Source: Pararhizobium_B sp963760965 (GTDB taxonomy: Bacteria; Pseudomonadota; Alphaproteobacteria; Rhizobiales; Rhizobiaceae). From it: a stretch of 64,000 nucleotides of DNA. A program made the translations under genes and the position numbers. Positions 53,368-61,947 of the stretch are shown piece by piece (the stretch's first letter is position 1; the number at the start of each line of letters is the position of its first letter). The notes under the pieces were generated by a model. It was not told the origin of the DNA. It made no database searches and saw nothing but the letters and a program-made list of their open reading frames with translations. Location of the stretch: positions 372,001 through 436,000 of the forward strand of contig CAVXEW010000006.1 in the NCBI GenBank assembly GCA_963760965.1, given 5' to 3'.

Positions 53368-55831
53368 ATGAAGGATTCATCCGCAAACGCGCTTGTGGTG
53401 CGCCTCGAAGCATGCGCCCGGAAGGACGTCGCCCGCGTCGGCGGCAAGAACGCCTCGCTCGGCGAACTGATCAATGCGCTGGAACCGCACGGCGTGAACG
53501 TGCCGCCGGGCTTCGCGACCACGGCGGACGCCTACTGGCATTTCGTTGAGGCCAACGGGTTGAAACCCCGGATCAAGGAAGCGCTCGGCGAGCTGGAAGC
53601 CGGACGACGGACGCTTTCCGAGACCGGTTCGCAGATACGCGACGCGGTGCTGAGGGGGGCCTGGCCAGATGATCTCGCTTCGCGGATCACGGCGCACTAT
53701 GCGGAGCTTTCGGAGAAGATGGGCCGGGAGGGCGCCTCGGTCGCCGTGCGGTCGAGCGCCACGGCCGAGGACCTGCCCGATGCGAGCTTCGCCGGCCAGC
53801 AGGAAACCTTCCTCAACATCAGCGGCACCGCCGCGCTGCTGGACGCCTGCCGGAAATGCTACGCGTCCCTTTTCACCGACCGGGCCATAAGCTACCGGCA
53901 GGCCAAGGGCTTCGACCACATGAAGGTGGCCCTTTCGATCGGCGTCCAGGCGATGGTGCGCTCGGACAAGGGCGGATCGGGCGTCGCGTTTTCGATCGAC
54001 ACGGAGACCGGCTTCGACAAGGTCGCGGTCATCAACGCTGCCTGGGGCCTCGGCGAGAACGTCGTCCAGGGCGCCGTCGATCCGGATGAATACGTCGTCT
54101 TCAAGCCGTTTCTGGCCGACGCGTCGCTGGCTCCGGTCATCGAGAAGCGTCTCGGCGCCAAGGAAAAGAAGATGATCTACGCGTCGGGCGACAATCCCAC
54201 GCGCAATGTACCGACCTCGAAGATCGAGCGGGAAACCTTCGTGCTCGCCGACGAGGACATCCTCACGCTGGGGCGCTGGATCGTCGCCATCGAAAATCAC
54301 TACCGCTGCCCGATGGACATCGAATGGGCGAAGGACGGCGAGACGGGCGACCTCTACATCGTGCAGGCCCGGCCCGAGACCGTGCAGTCGCGCCGCGACC
54401 GTTCGCTGCTGAAGACCTATGAAATCCGCTCGAAGGGGCCGATGCTCGTCAAGGGCCTGTCGATCGGCGATGCCGTCGTCGCCGGCCGGGTCTGCCTCAT
54501 CGAGACCGCAGCTGATATCGACAGGTTCGTGGATGGCTCGATCCTCGTCACCAGGACGACGGACCCCGACTGGGTGCCGATCATGAAGCGCGCCGTCGGC
54601 ATCGTCACCGACCACGGAGGAAGGACCTCCCACGCCGCGATCGTCAGCCGGGAACTCGGGCTGCCCGCCGTCGTCGGCACTGGCGACGCGACGCGTCGCC
54701 TGCATGGCGAGCAGGACGTGACGTTGTCCTGCGCCGAGGGCGACGAAGGGTTCGTCTACGAGGGCACGGCTGACTTCTCGTCCGCGACGGTCTCCCTCGA
54801 CGATATCGCAACGACCCGCACGAAGGTGATGATGAACCTTGCAAACCCCGCCGCCGCGTTCCGCTGGTGGCAATTGCCGGCGGACGGCGTTGGCCTTGCC
54901 AGAATGGAATTCGTCATCAGCAACCACATCCGGGTTCACCCGATGGCGCTGCTGAAGTTCGACGAACTTAAGGACGAGGCCGCGAAGTCAGAAATCGCCG
55001 AGCTTACGGCACGCTACGAGGACAAGTCCGAGTATTTCGTCGAACTCGCTGTCCCGCGGGCTCGCCCGGATCGCCGCGACCGTCCACCCCAGGCCCGTCA
55101 TCATCCGCATGAGCGACTTCAAGACGAACGAGTACGCCGGGCTTCTCGGCGGAGCGGAATTCGAGCCGAAGGAAGAGAACCCGATGATCGGCTTCCGGGG
55201 CGCGTCGCGCTACTACTCGCCGGCGTACCGGGACGGGTTCGCGCTCGAATGCCGCGCCATAGAGCGGCTGCGCACGCGGTTGGGCTTCACGAACGTTATC
55301 GTCATGATCCCGTTCTGCCGGTCCATCCACGAGGCCGACCGGGTGCTCGAGGTCATGGCCGGGAACGGGCTGAAGCGGGGAGAGGACGGGTTGCAGGTCT
55401 ATGTGATGTGCGAGATCCCCTCCAACGTCATCCTGGCGAAGGAGTTTGCCGCCCGCTTCGACGGATTCTCCATCGGTTCGAATGACCTCACGCAGCTCAC
55501 CCTCGGGGTCGATCGCGATTCCGAGGCGCTGTCGGCGCTCTTCGACGAGCAGGACCCCGCGGTGAAATGGATGATCGAGAGCGTCGTCCGCGAAGCTCAC
55601 AAGTCGAAGGTGAAAGTGGGCCTCTGCGGTCAGGCGCCGAGCGACCACCCCGCCTTCGCGCGGTTCCTCGTCGGGTGCGGCATCGATTCGATCTCGGTGA
55701 CGCCGGACAGCTTCATCGCGGTCAAGCGTGAGGTCGCGGCGGCGGAGACCGAGGTCTCCGGCGGAATGGCCCACCATGAGGTGGCGGTCGCTTCGCGCCA
55801 CATCGGCGAACTCGTGGAGCAGCACGAATGA
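53368..55831 (+). pseudogene. ppsA: Phosphoenolpyruvate synthase, one +1 frameshift
   Basis: Converts pyruvate, ATP and water to PEP, AMP and phosphate. The ATP-grasp domain shows GGKNASLGEL (about 26), VAVRSSATAEDLPDASFAGQQETFLN and KGGSGVAFSIDTETGF. The phospho-histidine domain carries DHGGRTSHAAIVSRELG with His422. The PEP-binding TIM barrel has RMSDFKTNEYAGLLGG, GSNDLTQLTLGVDRDS and the catalytic cysteine in VGLCGQAPSDHP. One extra base (G at about 55048) breaks the frame; removing it restores VELLSRGLARIAATVHPRP and exactly 821 codons. The ATG follows AAGGAG. The downstream CBS-BON gene overlaps the stop by 4 bp. Confidence 0.88.
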
Positions 55832-56499
55832 AGGCACGCGAAATCATGACCCCGCAGGTGGTCGGCGTCGGGCCGGGACACGGGATCCGGCACGCCGTGT
55901 CGATCATGCTGGAGCACCGGATCAGCGGCCTGCCGGTTCTCGACGACGACGGCCATCTCGTCGGCATCCTGACGGAAGGCGACCTGCTGCGGCGCGAGGA
56001 GCTCGGGGCCGCGTCGGACGGGAAGGGCGACGCCGATGTCACGGCCGACGAGGCGGCGACGGCCTATGTCCGCGCGCGCAGCTGGCGCGTGAGCGACGTC
56101 ATGAGCCGCAACGTGGTCACGATCGACGAGGACGCGCCAATAACCCGGATCTGCAGGCTGATGCTCGACCGCGATGTCAACCGGCTGCCGGTGGTGCGCG
56201 GGGAAAGGGTCGTCGGAATCGTCAGCCGGTCCGATCTGCTGCGCGTCATCGCGGCGGCCGGCGTCCCGAGCGTGGCGGCTGGCGACGAAGCGCTGCGCTG
56301 CGCCGTTCGTGCGCGTCTGAGCAGCGACCTCGATCTGGAGGATGTCGCCGTCGAGGTCGATCGCGGCTATGTCACGCTCGCCGGCGGGGTGCCGACGCGC
56401 GCGTTGCAGGATGCCGCTCGGGTCGCGGCAGAGAGCGTGCCCGGCGTCGCAGGCGTCACGGATCGGCTGTCGGTGTCGGGGACTGGCGGGGAAGAATGA
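55828..56499 (+). CDS. Tandem CBS plus BON domain protein
   Basis: The 223-residue protein has two CBS motifs (KAREIMTPQVVGVGPGHGIRHAVSIMLEHRISGLPVLDDDGHLVGILTEGDLL at about 2-55, and DVMSRNVVTIDEDAPITRICRLMLDRDVNRLPVVRGERVVGIVSRSDLLRVI at about 89-141). A BON domain ends the protein (VAVEVDRGYVTLAGGVPT, about 150-218). CBS pairs usually bind adenosyl nucleotides and sense energy charge; the BON part suggests membrane contact. It overlaps ppsA and the pfkB-family gene by 4 bp each, so one operon couples it to carbon metabolism. Confidence 0.88.
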   Translation: MKAREIMTPQVVGVGPGHGIRHAVSIMLEHRISGLPVLDDDGHLVGILTEGDLLRREELGAASDGKGDADVTADEAATAYVRARSWRVSDVMSRNVVTIDEDAPITRICRLMLDRDVNRLPVVRGERVVGIVSRSDLLRVIAAAGVPSVAAGDEALRCAVRARLSSDLDLEDVAVEVDRGYVTLAGGVPTRALQDAARVAAESVPGVAGVTDRLSVSGTGGEE

Positions 56500-57455
56500 G
56501 CATGAAGCGGATTCTCTGCGTCGCGCTGAACCCGACAGTCGACGTGTCCTGCAATGCGGAGCGCGTGAGACCGACGCACAAGGTGCGAACCCACGATCAG
56601 CGCCAGCACGCCGGAGGCGGCGGCGTCAACGTGGCGAGGGTTGTCGCCGAGCTGCGCGCAGAAGCCGAACTGATATATCTCTCCGGCGGTGCCACCGGCG
56701 CATTGCTCGACGACCTGCTTTCCGCCACGCCGCTGCTTCGCCAGCGCATCGGGATCCGCGCTCCGGTGCGCATGGCCTTCATGGTTCACGAGGGCGAGAC
56801 GGGGCTCGAGTATCGCTTCGTTCCCGAAGGCCCGGAAGTCGGCCGGGACGAGTTGCAACTCGCCTTCGAAGCCCTCGAGCGAAGCACGGCGCATTATGTG
56901 GTGGCAAGCGGCAGCCTGCCCCGCGGCGCCGCCGACGATACCTACGCCCGCATGGCCGATCTCGTAGCCCGGAAAGGCGGTTCCTTCGTCCTCGACGCCA
57001 CGGGACCGGCGCTCGCCAAGGCGCTCGACCGTCGCGGAACCTTCCTGGTGAAGCCCAGCCTCGGCGAGCTGGAAGCGCTGGCGGGACGGCGGCTCGGACC
57101 GGAGGGCGCAGGGGACGCCGCGATGGAGCTCGTGCGGCGCAACGCGGCGCGCTACGTCGCCGTCACCATGGGCAGCGAAGGTGCGCTCCTGGCCAGCGAA
57201 GCCGGCGTCCGGCGGTTCCCCGCATTCGACGTGAAGGTGCGCTCTGCGGTCGGAGCGGGCGACAGCTTCCTCGGGGGAATGCTGTGGTCGCTCGCGGCCG
57301 GGAAGCCGGTCGAGGAAGCCTTCGCCTTCGGGCTCGCTGCCGGAGCCGCCGCCGTTCTCACGCCCGGAACGGAACTTTGCCGCCGCGAGGATGTCCTCGC
57401 GATCTACGCGGCGGCGGAGGCCGGCGGCCTTCAGGCCCCCCGCACCATCGGATAG
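56496..57455 (+). CDS. pfkB: PfkB-family sugar kinase (1-/6-phosphofructokinase type)
   Basis: The 319-residue cytoplasmic kinase of the ribokinase superfamily starts ILCVALNPTVDVSCNAERVRPTHKVRT. This is the NPxxD opening of the phosphofructokinase/tagatose-phosphate kinase branch. HAGGGGVNVARVVAEL is the substrate motif, ASGSLPRGAADDTYARMADL follows, and the anion hole and base are in VRSAVGAGDSFLGGMLWSLA. Substrate is probably fructose 6-phosphate. It starts at the ATG overlapping the CBS-BON stop (a second ATG at 56502 is possible). Its 3' end overlaps glk tail-to-tail by 25 bp. Confidence 0.87.
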   Translation: MSMKRILCVALNPTVDVSCNAERVRPTHKVRTHDQRQHAGGGGVNVARVVAELRAEAELIYLSGGATGALLDDLLSATPLLRQRIGIRAPVRMAFMVHEGETGLEYRFVPEGPEVGRDELQLAFEALERSTAHYVVASGSLPRGAADDTYARMADLVARKGGSFVLDATGPALAKALDRRGTFLVKPSLGELEALAGRRLGPEGAGDAAMELVRRNAARYVAVTMGSEGALLASEAGVRRFPAFDVKVRSAVGAGDSFLGGMLWSLAAGKPVEEAFAFGLAAGAAAVLTPGTELCRREDVLAIYAAAEAGGLQAPRTIG

Positions 57456-58409
57456 GTGTCGGAGAGCGCCGCGGCCACGCCGCGCAGCCCGGCATCGTTG
57501 GACATGATGACATGCACAGGCACGGGTTCGGGCCGGGCGGCCGTGCAGACCCGGCTCCTGAAGGCGAGCTGGAAGATGCTGCGCTTCAGTTCGTCGATCA
57601 TCCTTGGAGCCATCCCACCGCCGAGGTAGAGGCCGCCGCGCGCGCCAAGAGCGAGCGTCGCATCGCCGGCGACCCTGGCGAGGATCTCCACGAACATTTC
57701 GATGGCCTTGCGCGCCGTCGCTTCGTGCTCGTGCTCGCCGAGCGCGATGATCTCGGCCGCCGGCAGGCCGCCGGCAGTGCCCTCTTTCTCGGCGATCATC
57801 GCGTGGATCTCCTGCAAGCCGCCGGCCGACAGCACGTCCTCGACCGTCACGTGGCCGCGGGTCTCCGCCAGCCGTTCGAGCAGGGCGAATTCCTCCGCGT
57901 CCGTCGCCGCGAAGGAAGCCTGGCCGGTTTCGCTCGCAAGGACGGCCCAGGAGTTGCCGGATGGCAGCAACGCAGCAGCTCCGAAGCCCGTGCCGGGGCC
58001 GAGGACCAGGCGAGGGGAACTCCGGGACGGCGATGCCGTCTCCGATTTCCTTCATGTCGTGCGGAGCCAGGCCGGGCAGCGCCAGAGCCAGCGCCTCGAA
58101 ATCGTTGATGATCCGCACGTGGCCGGCGCCGGTCGCTTTCCTGATGTCTTCGGCCGTGAAGGACCAGTCGATATTCGGCATCCGGATCTCGTCGCCGGCC
58201 ACTTGTGCCGCAACCGCAAGGCCTGCCATGTCGGGCCGGTGCGGGATCGAACGGTAGTAGGCCTCGATGGCTGCCTGCAGGCTCTCGAACATCGATGTCT
58301 GAAAGACGACGAAGTGCTCGATGCTCGCCTCGTCCACGTCGCTGATCGCGAAGCGGACGTTGGTGCTGCCGATGTCGCCGACGAGCGCCAGCCGCCTTCC
58401 TTCATTCAT
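57431..58409 (-). pseudogene. glk: Glucokinase, one +1 frameshift
   Basis: ATP-dependent phosphorylation of glucose. The N-terminal phosphate loop is LALVGDIGSTNVRFAISDVD, then INDFEALALALPGL. The distal part has GARGGLYLGGGMAPRMIDEL, the glucokinase signature for the second ATP motif. An extra base (A on the plus strand at about 58013) shifts the frame. Removing it restores PEFPRLVLGPGTGFGAAALLPSG with the GPGTG motif and yields exactly 326 codons, normal for bacterial Glk. The start at 58409 has AGGAG upstream. Under an FNR-type box at 58462. Confidence 0.86.
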
Positions 58410-58461
58410 GTCGCATTCTCCTCTTTTCGCCTCTTGGTAGTCGGGCGCAGTGATCCGCGCC

Positions 58462-58475
58462 TTGATCGTCGTCAA
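58462..58475 (-). promoter_or_regulatory. FNR/FixK-type box upstream of glk
   Basis: TTGATCGTCGTCAA fits TTGAY-N4-RTCAA, 53-66 bp upstream of the glk start on the minus strand. A weak -10 (TACCAA, minus strand) lies 32 bp from its centre. Confidence 0.6.
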
Positions 58476-58508
58476 TGATCGCGGAAGAAGAGAAGGCACG
58501 CAAAAGCG

Positions 58509-58537
58509 CGCCGCCGGCTCTTGGGGAGCCGGCGGCG
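58509..58537 (-). terminator. Terminator of the 96-residue gene
   Basis: A perfect 12-bp GC-rich stem (CGCCGCCGGCTC / GAGCCGGCGGCG, loop TTGGG) is followed on the minus strand by CGCTTTTGCG. It lies 51 bp after the stop of the small minus-strand gene and separates it from glk. Confidence 0.75.
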
Positions 58538-58587
58538 GCAATCGGTTCTCGATCTTGCTTCGGAGCTGGTCGGCTACGACGGGCCCG

Positions 58588-58878
58588 CTAAATCCTCACC
58601 GGCGCCAGAGGCCCGGAGTATTCGGAAACGAGGCCGGAGAGCCGTGCCCTGTGAATCAGGCTGTTTGCACCCGCGAGATCGGTTGAGAAGACCGGATCGG
58701 TGGTGTCGTACTGGTCACAGCTCAGGTTGGTCCGCGCCCAGCGCCGGGCGCGTGGAGTGAGTATCTCCACTCGCCATCCGTCGGCCTTCGAACAGGAGAC
58801 GCGGAAATCCGCGTCCGGCAATTCGTCCCAGGCATCCGGTCGTGAACGGTATCGGTCGGCAACACGAAGACTCTCCAC
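58588..58878 (-). CDS. Small protein of unknown function (96 residues)
   Basis: Not recognised. The gene is supported by a GTG start with AGGAGAT just upstream and a strong terminator after the stop. The composition is protein-like: basic N-terminal half (RVADRYRSRPDAWDEL), then WRVEILTPRARRWARTNLSCDQYDTTDPVFSTDLAGANSLIHRARLSGL. There are two cysteines, no membrane segment and no signal peptide. The 286 bp upstream of it (to 59164) hold no gene I can support; this stretch presumably contains its promoter. Confidence 0.55.
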   Translation of the reverse strand: MESLRVADRYRSRPDAWDELPDADFRVSCSKADGWRVEILTPRARRWARTNLSCDQYDTTDPVFSTDLAGANSLIHRARLSGLVSEYSGPLAPVRI

Positions 58879-59164
58879 GGGATATCTCCTCCGATGGTTG
58901 TGGACTGGTATTCCGCCCCGCATTCTTCTTTGCTTGCGAACTTTCGCCCGCCATCGTGGCAATTGATCGCTTTCGGCTTCTCAAAGAGCTGATTTCGCTC
59001 TCAATCGCATCGTGGAGAATACCGGAAGTCCGCCCATTCCGCCAGCAATCGGGGTATCGCAGGACGCACAATCTCAGGTTTTAGTTCTACTTTCGTCTAA
59101 GATGCGGAAAAATATACTCCCAAGGGCTCCGGGAGGGGTGCGGACGCGAGGCCGGCCGGGGTGT

Positions 59165-60217
59165 TCACCGCGTGTGTCTGAGCCATTTGACCGGCCAATC
59201 GTGGCGCCGTCGCGCCGGACCGGCTATGAGGTCGGCTATCCATTCCAGCCCCTCCGCGTGCCGACAGGAGATCGCGATGGCGCTCGTCAGGGGAACGGCG
59301 AGGAACAGGCCGCCGATGCCCCAGAGGAGGCCCCACAACGTCAGCGAGACCACGATGACGAACGGGCTCAGGTTGAGGGAATGGCCGAGCAGGGCTGCCT
59401 CGACGATGTTGGTCAGGACGAAGTGAAAGGCCACGAGCAGCGCCAGTATGAAAAGGGCCGGATAGAAGCTTCCGAACTGGATCAGGGCCATCAGGGCGGG
59501 CAGTCCGGCACCGATGGCGCCGACGACGGGGATGTAGGTCAGCACGAACATCGCAAGCGCCCAGAAGCCGGCGAAGTCGAGGCCGAACGCCGTGAGCAGG
59601 AGGTAGGTCATCACCGCCATCGCCAGGCTCAGCACCGTGCATACGCCCAGATACGACTGCACCTGCTGGCCGATCAGATGGATGATCGAAGGCGCCCCCG
59701 GGCCCGCGGAGGGCCGGTTGAAGCGAGCGAGCTTCTCCGGAAGGTAGCGCTGCTCGGCGAGCAGGAATCCGACATAGATCAGGACGAGCACCACTTCGGC
59801 CACGAAGCCGCCGATCGAGCCGGCGGTGTTGCCGAGGATGGTCATGACGTCGGAGGTCTTGAGCACGGTGGTAATGTCGATCACCGGGACGAAACGGTGC
59901 AGGTAGGCATGCGACGACCACATCTGCTGGAGCCTGGCGCTGTAGTCGGGCACCTGCTCGACAAGCGAGGACATCTCGCTGGTGACGATGAGGACGATGA
60001 AATAGAGCGCGGCGGCGATCAGCGCGAAGGCTGCCGGCCAGGCAAGCCATCTGGGAAAGCGCAGGTGCTGCAGAAACGCCACCATTGCATTGAGCACCGC
60101 CCAGAGGAGCAACGCGAACGCGAGAGGCATCAGGAGGGTTCTGCCGTAGTAGAGCAGGATCAGGAAAAGCACCGCGCTGAGCAGCCAGGTGTTGAGGCTT
60201 CGAGGTTCGATCTTCAT
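59165..60217 (-). CDS. AI-2E family transporter (PerM/TqsA-like permease)
   Basis: The 350-residue inner-membrane protein has about eight hydrophobic segments. N-terminal helices are LNTWLLSAVLFLILLYYGRTLLMPLAFALLLWAVLNAMVAFL. The family signature is in the C-terminal half: ALAMFVLTYIPVVGAIGAGLPALMALIQFG, IVEAALLGHSLNLSPFVIVVSLTLWGLLWGIGGLFLAVPLTSA. The family contains TqsA (AI-2 export) and Na+/H+ antiporters, so the substrate is open. I chose the ATG at 60217. It is divergent from the hydrogenase operon. Confidence 0.88.
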   Translation of the reverse strand: MKIEPRSLNTWLLSAVLFLILLYYGRTLLMPLAFALLLWAVLNAMVAFLQHLRFPRWLAWPAAFALIAAALYFIVLIVTSEMSSLVEQVPDYSARLQQMWSSHAYLHRFVPVIDITTVLKTSDVMTILGNTAGSIGGFVAEVVLVLIYVGFLLAEQRYLPEKLARFNRPSAGPGAPSIIHLIGQQVQSYLGVCTVLSLAMAVMTYLLLTAFGLDFAGFWALAMFVLTYIPVVGAIGAGLPALMALIQFGSFYPALFILALLVAFHFVLTNIVEAALLGHSLNLSPFVIVVSLTLWGLLWGIGGLFLAVPLTSAIAISCRHAEGLEWIADLIAGPARRRHDWPVKWLRHTR

Positions 60218-60260
60218 CTGCTCTCCAGGCCGGCTCGAAGCCGATCGGCTGCCGACGTCA

Positions 60261-60274
60261 TTAATCTGGATCAA
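60261..60274 (+). promoter_or_regulatory. FNR/FixK-type box upstream of the hydrogenase operon
   Basis: TTAATCTGGATCAA is one base from the consensus, 75-88 bp before the first hydrogenase gene. A weak -10-like TAGCTT lies 32 bp downstream of the centre. It could also serve the divergent AI-2E permease. Confidence 0.5.
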
Positions 60275-60348
60275 ATCGCGATCCTGCCGGCTCGTCTAGC
60301 TTCAACCGCTGTGTGTGGCATAATGCTTCTGCAAGGGAGCCCCGGTGA

Positions 60349-61491
60349 ATGGACAGCATCCGCGCAAAGGACGAAGCGGTTCTGGTCGACCGCGAAGGTC
60401 TTCAGGCGATTGTCGCGGGTCTGGCGGGACTGGGCTACCGCGTCCTCGGTCCCGTGCTGCGCGACGAGGCGATAATCTATGACGAGATCTCTGAGATCGG
60501 AGATCTGCCCGCCGGATGGACCGAGAGGCAGGAAGCAGGCCGCTATCGTGTCGAGCGGCGGGACGACGACGCCCTGTTCGGCTTCGCGGTCGGGCCGCAA
60601 TCCTGGAAGCGCTTCCTTCATCCCCCGGTCGAGCGGCTGTGGAGCGTCGGCCGGGACGGCAGTACGCAAAAGGACGGGGACGGGCACCCGGTCGCCGAAA
60701 AATTCGCCTTCATCGGCGTGCGCGCGTGCGAACTCCATGCCATCGGCATCCAGGATCGGGTGTTCGTCAACGGCCCCTTCGTCGACGCCGCCTACGCCGA
60801 GCGGCGCCGGAACGCGTTCGTCGTCGCTGTGAACTGCTCGGAGGCGGGAGGTACGTGCTTCTGCGTCTCGATGGGCACCGGGCCGAAGGCCGATGCCGGA
60901 TACGATGTGGCTCTGACGGAGCTCCTTGGCGACGGCCGCCACGACTTTCTCGTCGAGATCGGAAGCAAGGCCGGCGCCGGTCTGATGCGGAGCATCCCGT
61001 CGCGCCGGCCGGAGAAGCGAGATTTCGACGCCGCCGAGGCCGTCGTTCGCGGCACCGCGGGCAGGATGGGCCGCGCACTCGAGACTGGAGGTTTGAAGGA
61101 GCTTCTCCAGGGTCATCAGGACCACGCGATCTGGGAGGAAGTGGCCCAGCGCTGCCTGACCTGCGGCAATTGCACGATGGTCTGCCCCACCTGCTTCTGC
61201 ACGACGGTCGAGGATCACAGCGACCTTGCCGGCACTTCGGCCGAGCGCGTCCGCAAGTGGGATTCCTGCTTCACCATGGATTTCTCGTACATACACGGCG
61301 GCAGCGTGCGCAAATCCGGCGCCTCGCGCTACCGCCAGTGGATGACCCACAAGCTTGCGGGCTGGATCGACCAGTTCGGAACGTCCGGCTGCGTCGGCTG
61401 CGGTCGCTGCATCAGCTGGTGCCCGGTGGGCATCGACATCACCGAGGAGGCGGCGAGGCTTGCAGCCGACGTCGCCGGGAAGGCCACATGA
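60349..61491 (+). CDS. hyhB: Hydrogenase iron-sulfur subunit (HyhB/HydB-like, beta subunit)
   Basis: Electron-transfer subunit of a cytoplasmic group 3b-type [NiFe] hydrogenase, 380 residues. The N-terminal domain is related to anaerobic sulfite reductase A. Two [4Fe-4S] sites follow: C269-C272-C275-C279 (CLTCGNCTMVCP) and C348-C351-C354-C358 (CVGCGRCISWCP). FIGVRACELHAIGIQDRVF is typical of the AsrA/HydB family. First gene of the operon; its stop overlaps the next gene by 4 bp. It passes electrons between the NAD(P)-reducing module (HyhG) and the hydrogenase dimer. Confidence 0.88.
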   Translation: MDSIRAKDEAVLVDREGLQAIVAGLAGLGYRVLGPVLRDEAIIYDEISEIGDLPAGWTERQEAGRYRVERRDDDALFGFAVGPQSWKRFLHPPVERLWSVGRDGSTQKDGDGHPVAEKFAFIGVRACELHAIGIQDRVFVNGPFVDAAYAERRRNAFVVAVNCSEAGGTCFCVSMGTGPKADAGYDVALTELLGDGRHDFLVEIGSKAGAGLMRSIPSRRPEKRDFDAAEAVVRGTAGRMGRALETGGLKELLQGHQDHAIWEEVAQRCLTCGNCTMVCPTCFCTTVEDHSDLAGTSAERVRKWDSCFTMDFSYIHGGSVRKSGASRYRQWMTHKLAGWIDQFGTSGCVGCGRCISWCPVGIDITEEAARLAADVAGKAT

Positions 61492-61946
61492 AGACCCTGG
61501 AAGACCTGCTGGGCGAATTGCCATTCTTCAAGGACCTGCCCGCCGATCACGGTGCTCTCGTCGCCGGCTGCGCGCGCAACCAGCGCTTCGAGGCGGGCCA
61601 GTATCTCTTCCGCGAGGGCGACCCGGCAGACGAGTTCTTCCTGATCCGTCACGGTCAGGTCGCGCTCGAGCTCGTCGCGCCCGGTCGCGCGCCGATGGTC
61701 TTCGCAACGCTCGGGGAGGGCGAGATCGTCGGTGCGTCCTGGCTCATCCCGCCCTACCGATGGTCCTTCGACGCCCGCGCCGTGACGCTGACGCGTTCCA
61801 TAGGCATCGACGCGGCATGCCTGCGCGGCAAGTGCGACGCGGATCCGCATCTCGGCTACGAACTGATGAAGCGGTTCCTTCCCGTCTTCGTGAAGCGGCT
61901 TCACGACACGCGGCTTCAGGTGCTCGATGTTTACGGAAGAGGCTGA
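61488..61946 (+). CDS. Cyclic nucleotide-binding domain protein of the hydrogenase operon
   Basis: The 152-residue protein is a single cNMP-binding (Crp-like) beta-roll: FKDLPADHGALVAGCARNQRFEAGQYLFREGDPADEFFLIRHGQVALEL, then TLGEGEIVGASWLI. It ends with a C-helix and has no helix-turn-helix, so it is not a Crp/FNR transcription factor. It overlaps the HyhB gene and is followed 2 bp later by HyhG, so it is translated with the enzyme. Such domains occur in some group 3b operons and may gate the complex allosterically; ligand unknown. Confidence 0.85.
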   Translation: MKTLEDLLGELPFFKDLPADHGALVAGCARNQRFEAGQYLFREGDPADEFFLIRHGQVALELVAPGRAPMVFATLGEGEIVGASWLIPPYRWSFDARAVTLTRSIGIDAACLRGKCDADPHLGYELMKRFLPVFVKRLHDTRLQVLDVYGRG

Positions 61947-61947
61947 G

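Noticed and set aside
59012..60475. 487-codon plus-strand frame through the AI-2E permease gene
   Set aside because: Antisense to eight conserved membrane segments; highly charged low-complexity product.
61488..61946. The cNMP-domain protein as the FNR/FixK regulator of the island
   Set aside because: It ends after the C-helix and has no helix-turn-helix or N-terminal cysteine cluster, so it cannot bind the palindromes.
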